Below, piece by piece: positions 58,387-64,000 of a DNA stretch of 64,000 bases. Under the pieces are notes generated by a model. It did not search any database, had not been told where the DNA came from, and worked only from the letters and a program-made list of their open reading frames with translations. Location: contig NZ_PVRV01000019.1 of NCBI RefSeq assembly GCF_003012345.1, positions 434,001 through 498,000 on the forward strand, given 5' to 3'. The stretch's first letter is position 1; every line of letters starts with the position of its first letter. Source of the DNA: Phytohalomonas tamaricis. GTDB lineage: Bacteria; Pseudomonadota; Gammaproteobacteria; Pseudomonadales; Halomonadaceae. A program made the translations under genes and the position numbers.

Positions 58387-59112
58387 ATGAAAAGATTGGT
58401 AAGTGCCGTAGCGCTTGGCGCTGTATTGGCATCCCCGGCCTGGGCTGCAGATTCCAGCCTCGACTCCGACAATGCCAAGCTGAGCTACGGCATTGGTGTC
58501 ACCCTGTCACGCAGTCTTCAGCAGGATGTGGATGATCTCAACATCGATGCATTCACACAGGCCATTCGTGATGTCTACGGTGATAAGAAGCTCAAGATGA
58601 GCGATGAAGAAGTCACTCAGACACTGACGCAGTATCAACAGCAAAAAGTGGCTGAGCAGCGTGCTGCGGCGCAAAAGCAAGCCAATGACAACAAGGCCGC
58701 TGGTGAAAAATTCCTCAAGGAAAATGCCAAGAAGGATGGGGTAAAAACAACCGACTCCGGACTTCAGTACAAAGTCCTGAAGTCCGGTAAAGGGACACAA
58801 CCGAAGGCGGAAGATCAGGTCAAGGTCAACTACGAAGGCAAACTGCTCGACGGTACTGTCTTCGATAGCTCTTACGAGCGTGGCGAACCCGTTACTTTCC
58901 GCGTCGATCAGGTCATTGACGGCTGGCAGGAAGCGTTGAAGATGATGCACGAGGGCGATGTCTGGATGCTCTATGTACCCTCTGATCTGGCCTACGGTCA
59001 GGCCGGCACTGGTGGTCCCATTGGCCCCAACCAGACGCTGATCTTCAAGGTCGAACTGCTTGATGTCATGGCCAAGGGCGATGACAGCAAGAGTACCGAT
59101 CACAAGAAGTAA
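58387..59112 (+). CDS. FKBP-type peptidyl-prolyl isomerase (FkpA/Mip-like)
   Basis: A 241-residue periplasmic isomerase with a signal peptide (cleavage near AWAAD). The helical N-terminal dimerisation domain contains LSYGIGVTLSRSLQQD and the long helix QQKVAEQRAAAQKQANDNKAAGEKFLKENAKK. The C-terminal FKBP domain has VNYEGKLLDGTVFDSSYERGEPVTFRVDQVI, GWQEALKMM and GPIGPNQTLIFKVELLDV. It helps fold outer-membrane and periplasmic proteins. A strong terminator follows. Confidence 0.95.
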   Translation: MKRLVSAVALGAVLASPAWAADSSLDSDNAKLSYGIGVTLSRSLQQDVDDLNIDAFTQAIRDVYGDKKLKMSDEEVTQTLTQYQQQKVAEQRAAAQKQANDNKAAGEKFLKENAKKDGVKTTDSGLQYKVLKSGKGTQPKAEDQVKVNYEGKLLDGTVFDSSYERGEPVTFRVDQVIDGWQEALKMMHEGDVWMLYVPSDLAYGQAGTGGPIGPNQTLIFKVELLDVMAKGDDSKSTDHKK

Positions 59113-59126
59113 CCGTAGCAGACAAT

Positions 59127-59160
59127 AAAAAGCCGGCGTTTACCCGCCGGCTTTTTATTT
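59127..59160 (+). terminator. Intrinsic terminator of the FKBP gene
   Basis: AAAAAGCCGGCG and CGCCGGCTTTTT form the stem, followed by ATTT, 15 bases past the stop. The A-run on the left would also give a U-run on the minus strand. Confidence 0.9.
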
Positions 59161-59637
59161 AGTGTTGTTCCTCTCGAGTAGCCTACATATCACCGCGTTC
59201 TGATATTTGCATGCACGTCGCTTAGGTACCTTTTGGCGCCCACCCCGCTACGAGTGATTGGCGTGGCAAAACCAACTTCTTCCTGTGGATAACTTTGTGG
59301 AGCAACTGTTCAAGACCCGCGTATAAAACGGGGATAAACGATTTATAACTGCATGTGGCGGTGCTTATACAATTACTCTCAAGACTATATCATAAAACAA
59401 CAAGTAACTGTTTTTATTATATATTTTATGAATACATGATGCGCTTTATGATTATTTAAATTACTTCATTTTTTATCTACACAATATAACCATCGGCGCG
59501 CGGCTATTTGTGGACAATTAATTATTCGTGCCTCACTTCACTACTATTTATAGCCCTACTGAGTGATATAAACTTAATTGATCCAACCAAGTTTGTTCTG
59601 ATTGTTGGCATAAAACGTCTCACAATTATCCACTGTA
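59161..59637. other. AT-rich gene-free region with DnaA-box-like sites
   Basis: No gene. One exact DnaA box (TTATCCACA consensus; complement TGTGGATAA at 59284-59292) and three one-mismatch boxes are visible: TTATCTACA near 59474, the complement of TTGTCCACA near 59509, and TTATCCACT near 59625. Between the first and the others is about 150 bases very rich in A/T. This resembles an origin or a DnaA-binding control site, but no dnaA, gyrB or gidA is nearby, so it cannot be called oriC from this window. Confidence 0.35.
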
Positions 59638-60324
59638 TTATATTACCGCTCTACGCCACTTGTTATGACTGCACAGCTCACAGTTTTCCTTCACTTTCGC
59701 ATTATCGTTTAACAGCGCACCACAGTTCCCACAGACATACGTTTCATCGGCCTGCATTTTCTCTTCGATAAACTCCTGGTCCCAATCAGGAATAATAACC
59801 AGACCGGGTTTAGGATCTGGCCGATTTAAAACGGAAAAACCACCGCCTGACTCCATATATAACCGCTGCACTTGTCCCAGATTATAAATACCTTCAGCGC
59901 GCAGCTGCGCAAATACACGCTCACGCGACATGCCTACTCTGGACATGGACTTCAAATCCAGACAACCATCACTGACTAGAGTATCGAAATCGCCCTGTGT
60001 AATGCTTTCAAACTTCTTACTTTTCAGTGTGGCTCTAGCCACTGTGCGCTGGACTAAAATCACCACACTAGCCGTGACACACGCGGGTAATAGCCCTTTG
60101 CTAGGGTCCTGCAGGCCTATCCCCGTGGCAGCGGCCAGTGATACCAAGGCCGCCACTTCGTTTCTACTCATGGTAGAGGCCATACGACGCCCCATCAGGC
60201 GCATTGAAACCAAGATCAGAAAGTACAATACAAAAATGCGCAGCATGACTTCAGGAATGAAGGTCCAAGGGATATCTGCGCCAATAAGCAGTCGATGTAA
60301 GTTATAGACGTCTTCCGGTTTCAT
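59638..60324 (-). CDS. DUF421 (YetF-like) membrane protein with C-terminal zinc ribbon
   Basis: A 228-residue protein. Three hydrophobic helices at the N-terminus (VMLRIFVLYFLILVSMRLMG, VAALVSLAAATGIGL, VTASVVILVQRTV) precede a cytoplasmic DUF421 domain with GQVQRLYMESGGGFSVL. A four-cysteine C-terminal ribbon, CGNC...CELC, is appended. YetF-family proteins form oligomeric membrane assemblies of unclear function, linked in Bacillus to spore germination-like processes. It lies 29 bases after its paralogue at 60354. Confidence 0.82.
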   Translation of the reverse strand: MKPEDVYNLHRLLIGADIPWTFIPEVMLRIFVLYFLILVSMRLMGRRMASTMSRNEVAALVSLAAATGIGLQDPSKGLLPACVTASVVILVQRTVARATLKSKKFESITQGDFDTLVSDGCLDLKSMSRVGMSRERVFAQLRAEGIYNLGQVQRLYMESGGGFSVLNRPDPKPGLVIIPDWDQEFIEEKMQADETYVCGNCGALLNDNAKVKENCELCSHNKWRRAVI

Positions 60325-60353
60325 AATCGTTATCTTTACGCTTGAAAGAGGAG

Positions 60354-61082
60354 TCAGGGATTTATTTCTGCAGCTTTAAACTTTTTTTCATGGTCATTAA
60401 CCGCCTGGTCCCAGTCATCCTTGCCACAGTGGGTACACGCTTTTCTATCCGTTGATTTAAATACAGCCACGTATCCACAATTCTTGCAGGCGCAATATCC
60501 TCGACTTCTGCCTTCATTGTGATAAAGCGATTTATCCCTGGCCGGCAATACGGAAAGCCCGGGCTTGGGTTGCTCCTGAGGATAGATACTGAAAGAACCG
60601 CTAGATTCAAGATAAACTCTTTTCACCTGTCCCAAGTGCCTGACTTTCGCCCCTCGCAGGTGAGCAAACAACTGTTCATGAGAAAGCTTGCCCCGCTTTA
60701 GCCCATCAATATCGATAATGCCATTTTTGACCAGAAGCCCTGGGGTTCCCTGGGTGAATGCCTCTACTTTTCTATATTTGTAAGTAAGCCAGGCCAGCGT
60801 ACGGTGGAAAACAATCACACAGCCAAGAATCACGACGCCGGGCACCATGCCTCGCTCCGCCGTTTGCATGGGTACAGACATGATGGCACCCAACGTCAGC
60901 ATGACGCCCATTTCAAAAATGCTGACATTAGCGCTCATTCTCTTACCCAACAGACGCATGCCCACCAACAAGATCAGATACATGATCACTGATCTCATCA
61001 GTATCTCAATCAAGAAATCCCACGGTGCGTTGCCTACCAATATGCGGTGCCAATCACTTAGATTGATGTCTTCCTTGTTCAT
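60354..61082 (-). CDS. DUF421 (YetF-like) membrane protein with C-terminal zinc ribbon
   Basis: A 242-residue paralogue of the next gene. Helices LIEILMRSVIMYLILLVGMRLLGKRM, FEMGVMLTLGAIMSV and VPGVVILGCVIVFHRTLAWL are followed by the DUF421 domain (KRVYLESSGSFSIYP), and a zinc ribbon CKNCGYV...CTHCGKDDW ends the protein. The two genes are a tandem duplication whose copies have diverged, and they are probably one transcript reading leftward. Confidence 0.82.
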   Translation of the reverse strand: MNKEDINLSDWHRILVGNAPWDFLIEILMRSVIMYLILLVGMRLLGKRMSANVSIFEMGVMLTLGAIMSVPMQTAERGMVPGVVILGCVIVFHRTLAWLTYKYRKVEAFTQGTPGLLVKNGIIDIDGLKRGKLSHEQLFAHLRGAKVRHLGQVKRVYLESSGSFSIYPQEQPKPGLSVLPARDKSLYHNEGRSRGYCACKNCGYVAVFKSTDRKACTHCGKDDWDQAVNDHEKKFKAAEINP

Positions 61083-61246
61083 TCACAGCCTCGAATTCCC
61101 TTCGACAGTCTTGAATGTAGCGCTATATGGAGAAGAAGGTGAACTTGGGTAGACACTGCCGCGCAAGTCGGCAAAGGAATCATTTACTACTGATGAGCAT
61201 GCGAGCTGTAAATGACGCCTTCATAAGCGCGCCATGAAAGCAGCCG

Positions 61247-61771
61247 TTATAAGGCCGGGCTAGCGGTGGGGGCACAAGGAATGTCGAAGTCGAACCAGCT
61301 TCCCAGCAGCCCTTTGGGAGTATGAGCAATCACCTTGGCCCGCCATCGCGTGGCCGAGACTGTGCACAGACTATTCAGCCCCTCGCCGGTAAAAACACCA
61401 TTGCCCTGAGGTGCCAGGGTGATCCGCTCGGTGCCGCTGTATTGCGCACGGCCTTCCAGCACAATATCGACCTGACGTGCTTCGATGCCTTCAATAGCGA
61501 CCCTGAAAGATGGCGACGGTGAGGCCTCAGGGCTATCGATGGCAAAGCTCATCGTTCCGAAACGGCCAAGCTGTGCGGTACAGACGTCCTCAGGCACTTC
61601 GCAGAACATCTGCGCTGAAAACCAGGTGGGTTTACCCCCGTTCCCCGCGCTCAGGTAATAACTCGCCAGATAACCTAGTGCCACCACCACGGTAATCAGC
61701 GTCACGATAATCAAACCGTTGAGCAAAGGTGGTCGCACATTATCTTCACTGCGAAATTTTCCATCCGACAT
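61247..61771 (-). CDS. Single-pass membrane protein of unknown function
   Basis: A 174-residue protein with one N-terminal helix (LIIVTLITVVVALGYLASYYL) and a periplasmic domain containing three cysteines at MFCEVPEDVC and SLCTVSATRW, plus one near the end (DIPCAP). It resembles FixH-type small membrane proteins in layout but lacks their motifs, so I do not name it. It stands between the DUF421 pair and the dehydrogenase gene. Confidence 0.65.
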   Translation of the reverse strand: MSDGKFRSEDNVRPPLLNGLIIVTLITVVVALGYLASYYLSAGNGGKPTWFSAQMFCEVPEDVCTAQLGRFGTMSFAIDSPEASPSPSFRVAIEGIEARQVDIVLEGRAQYSGTERITLAPQGNGVFTGEGLNSLCTVSATRWRAKVIAHTPKGLLGSWFDFDIPCAPTASPAL

Positions 61772-61873
61772 ATTGAGATACCGTTCAGATCCAGCGGTAG
61801 TGCCGCAAGAGGCTATTGTTTCACATCCTCGCCAGCAGCCCTACCTTGCCCGAACCTGTATTTCCCACTGATG

Positions 61874-62905
61874 TTAAGCATTTACCTCACGATCCGGGGC
61901 AGTCACCACCAAGGCGTTATTGCAGGAGCTGCCCGCGGCGAAACAGATCAAATTCTCCAGAGTGACTTCCGCGATTTCACTCAAGGCCTCCGCCGTAAAA
62001 AATCCTTGATGACCAGTAACCAGCACGTTGGGGAATGTCATCAAGCGCTGAAAGATATCGTCATCAATGATTTCCGAAGAGTGGTCGAGAAAAAAGATGC
62101 CATTTTCCTGCTCGTAGACATCGATGGCGAGCGCGCCGAGATGGCGCAGTTTCAGCGCACTGATCACCGCTCGTGTGTCGACAAGCCCGCCGCGCGAAGT
62201 ATTGATCAACATCGCTCCTGGCTTCATCTGGCCCAGCGCCTTCACATCTATGATGTGTTCAGTGGCAGGTATCAGCGGGCAATGCAACGTGACGATATCG
62301 GACTGTTCCAGCAGCACCTCAAGGTCCACGTACTCACCGATCTCCTTGAACTCTGCCGAGGTCATCGGATCGAAGCCCAGCATGCGGCAGCCGAATCCAT
62401 GCAGGATGCGGGCCGTTGCCAAGCCTATCTTTCCGGTTCCCACTACCCCTACCGTCTTACCGTGCATGGTCATGCCCAGCAAACCGTCGAGTGCAAAGTT
62501 ACCTTCACGCACACGGTTATAGGCACGATGAATGCGTCGATTCAGCGTCATCATTAATGCAACGGCATGCTCGGCAACGGCTTCTGGGGAGTAGGCAGGC
62601 ACCCTGGCAATGAATAACCCGAACTGCTTGGCTGCCTCAAGGTCGACATTGTTGAAGCCCGCACAGCGCAGCAGCACGCCCCGTACGCCCAAGCCATGCA
62701 AGGCTTCTATCGTATCGGCATCGAGCATGTCGTTGACGAAGATACAGACTGCGTCGCATCCTTCGGCAAGCGGTACGGTCTGCGCGGACAATGCGACCGG
62801 ATGGTATATCAGCTCAAAGCCATGTGATTTGAACGTGGTCCGATTGGCGGCATCGAAGAAGCGCTGATCATAGGGCTGAGCACTGAAGAACGCGACCTTG
62901 GTCAT
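61874..62905 (-). CDS. ldhA: D-lactate dehydrogenase-like 2-hydroxyacid dehydrogenase
   Basis: A 343-residue NAD-dependent D-2-hydroxyacid dehydrogenase. The nucleotide-binding motif GVVGTGKIGLATARIL, substrate Arg in LINTSRGGLVDT, the Glu of ENGIFF region and the His of VTGHQGFFT are in the order typical of LdhA (fermentative D-lactate dehydrogenase, pyruvate to D-lactate). The overall start MTKVAFFSAQPYDQRFF also matches LdhA. The gene diverges from the first sRNA-like unit, and a 10-bp inverted repeat lies between them. Confidence 0.9.
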   Translation of the reverse strand: MTKVAFFSAQPYDQRFFDAANRTTFKSHGFELIYHPVALSAQTVPLAEGCDAVCIFVNDMLDADTIEALHGLGVRGVLLRCAGFNNVDLEAAKQFGLFIARVPAYSPEAVAEHAVALMMTLNRRIHRAYNRVREGNFALDGLLGMTMHGKTVGVVGTGKIGLATARILHGFGCRMLGFDPMTSAEFKEIGEYVDLEVLLEQSDIVTLHCPLIPATEHIIDVKALGQMKPGAMLINTSRGGLVDTRAVISALKLRHLGALAIDVYEQENGIFFLDHSSEIIDDDIFQRLMTFPNVLVTGHQGFFTAEALSEIAEVTLENLICFAAGSSCNNALVVTAPDREVNA

Positions 62906-62930
62906 CTTCCCTCCTTCTTAAATGCAAAAT

Positions 62931-62964
62931 ATTCTCATTTTTACTTGACGGGTCAAATGAGAAT
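62931..62964. repeat. Inverted repeat in the ldhA/sRNA divergent region
   Basis: ATTCTCATTT (62931-62940) and AAATGAGAAT (62955-62964) are perfect complements 14 bases apart and overlap the promoter of the first sRNA-like unit. Each arm resembles half of a Fur box. Confidence 0.7.
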
Positions 62965-62973
62965 GCTTATCTT
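62945..62973 (+). promoter_or_regulatory. Predicted promoter with overlapping Fur-box-like site for the first sRNA-like unit
   Basis: TTGACG (62945-62950) and TATCTT (62968-62973) are separated by 17 bases. The 19-base segment 62953-62971 matches the Fur consensus GATAATGATAATCATTATC at 13 of 19 positions, and its strong core TGAGAATGCTTATC (62958-62971) at 11 of 14. Fur binding there would block the promoter when iron is plentiful. Confidence 0.55.
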
Positions 62974-62979
62974 TATCTC

Positions 62980-63091
62980 ACGATGTTAGCCAAGCATCGT
63001 GGCTACCAGCGAAGTGTCAGGCTTCGTCGGTGGTTATCTCCTCATCAAGCTAGTCACGGTCTTTAAGCCGCTCACCCGGGCGGCTTTTTTT
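62980..63091 (+). ncRNA. Candidate PrrF/RyhB-like sRNA, copy 1
   Basis: About 112 nt from the predicted start to the end of a terminator. It shows a small hairpin (CGAAG 63010-63014 with CTTCG 63022-63026), a single-stranded C/U-rich core beginning ATCTCCTCATCA at 63036, and an intrinsic terminator (AGCCGC with GCGGCT, then a seven-T run). The core is repeated in the second unit with 26 of 29 identical bases. There is no coding frame. The Fur-like promoter and tandem copy are the arrangement of Pseudomonas prrF1/prrF2; whether it is truly homologous is a hypothesis. Confidence 0.55.
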
Positions 63092-63314
63092 ATCTAGCGG
63101 AACAAGTCTGATCACGTGAACCCCTCAAAACCACATAATCAATAAGGCCATATAACGCTACTTTCGTTTTGACCGCCAAGCGGCGCAATGTCGCAGCATC
63201 CAAACCGAACAGCTAATGCCTTACTTCAAACGTCTTTATTTGAATCATCGAGGGTGCGACAAAACGTCCGCAAATATCACTTTTAATAACCACAAAATAA
63301 TTGGTAGTTTACGC

Positions 63315-63427
63315 ATGCAGCGCTTGGTAGCGCCGCACGCCAGAAAGCGAGACGTGTTTTCGTTGATGGTATCTCCTCATCACGTTAGTCGCGGTCTTTT
63401 GATCAGCCACCTCAGGTGGCTTTTTTT
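63315..63427 (+). ncRNA. Candidate PrrF/RyhB-like sRNA, copy 2
   Basis: The core at 63371-63399 repeats that at 63036-63064, with three substitutions. The terminator (AGCCACC with GGTGGCT, loop TCA, then seven Ts) has a different stem sequence but the same place and shape, so the two units diverged while keeping structure. The start is set by analogy with copy 1 and is uncertain; no clear Fur box or good promoter is seen upstream. The terminator also faces the convergent gene at 63450. Confidence 0.45.
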
Positions 63428-63449
63428 ATGGAAACATGACCGGTAATGC

Positions 63450-64000
63450 TCAGCTCTGCTGAGCGACTCGACGCAGCTCAGCAGCTGTCAGCGGCGCTCT
63501 GCGCAGCCTCAGCCCGCAGGCATCGAACACGGCATTGGCGATTGCCGCTGGAATGACGGCAGAGGTCGCCTCTCCCGCGCCCAGCATCGGCTCGCTGGGC
63601 CGATCGAGCAATACGATGTCCACCTTGGGAATCTCGGCGAATGTCAGCAATGGGTAGGCCCCCCACTCAAGGCTGGTCACGCCCGTGGTGTTAAAACCAA
63701 CTTCTTCCTTGAGCACGCGACTGGTCGCCTGCAGCACATTCCCCTCGATCTGATTTCTCAATCCATCAGGATTGACGATCTGGCCGCAATCGTGGGCAAC
63801 GGTCACCTTTTCGACGCGCACGCCTTGGCCGCTAACGGCAACCTCGGCAATCGCGGCAACATAAGCACATTCATTTTCATACTGAGCAAAGGCAATACCA
63901 CGGCCGTGGCTCGCTCTGCTGGCCTCGTACTGACCGTTCGGCTGTTCGCGTGGTTGCCAGCCGCTGCGTTTGGCTACGGCCTCGATAACGGCCTTGGCGC
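63450..64000 (-). CDS. Molybdenum hydroxylase large subunit, C-terminus (partial)
   Basis: The frame is open from the window edge to a stop at 63450, giving 183 residues. It is the C-terminal part of an aldehyde oxidase/xanthine dehydrogenase-type large subunit, closest to the beta subunit of isoquinoline 1-oxidoreductase (IorB): RGIAFAQYENECAYVAAIAEVAV, VAHDCGQIVNPDGLRNQIEGN (molybdopterin-binding), and GAGEATSAVIPAAIANAVFDACG, containing the catalytic Glu. The N-terminal two thirds and any iron-sulfur subunit lie beyond the window. Confidence 0.88.
   Translation of the reverse strand, partial: AKAVIEAVAKRSGWQPREQPNGQYEASRASHGRGIAFAQYENECAYVAAIAEVAVSGQGVRVEKVTVAHDCGQIVNPDGLRNQIEGNVLQATSRVLKEEVGFNTTGVTSLEWGAYPLLTFAEIPKVDIVLLDRPSEPMLGAGEATSAVIPAAIANAVFDACGLRLRRAPLTAAELRRVAQQS

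Noticed and set aside
63216-63446. 76-codon frame covering the second sRNA-like unit
   Set aside because: It runs through the conserved core and the terminator hairpin, lacks a good ribosome-binding site, and copy 1 has no equivalent frame.

Overview
The window is a typical gammaproteobacterial chromosome segment, most like Halomonadaceae (Halomonas or Kushneria). The reasons are the moderately high GC content, a fused nuoCD in a complete 13-subunit nuo operon, the pseudomonad/halomonad gene orders (argH-lptM-lysA-dapF-DUF484-xerC-yigB, engB/dsbA/endonuclease, yheS facing a TIGR02444 gene), and several halomonad-type hypothetical families. The assignment rests on gene content and order only; no rRNA or tRNA gene was seen.

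Layout. Positions 1-1280 hold a partial, AT-richer polytopic membrane protein (DUF6056 type) cut by the window edge. Positions 1661-18600 are a mosaic: a hydrolase-fold protein without the usual serine, a DUF2780 protein, a triheme cytochrome c, two MFS carriers, an unusual RecQ helicase directly followed by a histone-deacetylase-family enzyme, an acidic propeller-like orphan, ABC-F protein YbiT, a LysE exporter, an ankyrin protein, a K+-channel-like protein and a MATE pump. Positions 18660-22135 hold DUF4202, an AT-rich patch with an orphan TupA-like ATP-grasp gene, a hemerythrin and a DUF6515 protein.

Positions 22198-26962 are the hemC-hemD-hemX-hemY operon on the minus strand, making uroporphyrinogen III on the way to heme. 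Divergent from it, 27202-33575 is a lysine/arginine and chromosome-maintenance cluster (argH, lptM, lysA, dapF, DUF484, xerC, yigB). Then come engB, dsbA and an endonuclease/phosphatase-fold protein. Positions 36591-51617 are the complete nuoA-N operon for respiratory complex I on the minus strand. Positions 52213-59112 carry thiD, a tandem universal stress protein, dtd, an SDR, a small lipoprotein, ABC-F protein YheS, TIGR02444 and an FKBP-type isomerase.

Positions 59161-64000 are more variable: an AT-rich gene-free stretch with one perfect and three near-perfect DnaA boxes, two tandem DUF421 membrane proteins ending in zinc ribbons, a hypothetical protein, a D-lactate-dehydrogenase-like enzyme, and a partial molybdenum hydroxylase subunit at the edge.

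The most interesting signal is non-coding. At about 62980-63091 and 63315-63427 lie two related, separately terminated small-RNA-like units sharing a 29-nt core with 26 identities. The first has a near-consensus sigma-70 promoter overlapped by a Fur-box-like sequence. This is the arrangement expected of iron-responsive PrrF/RyhB-type sRNAs. The core is also complementary to the ribosome-binding region of nuoA, the first gene of the iron-rich complex I operon in the same window. This is a hypothesis from sequence inspection only.
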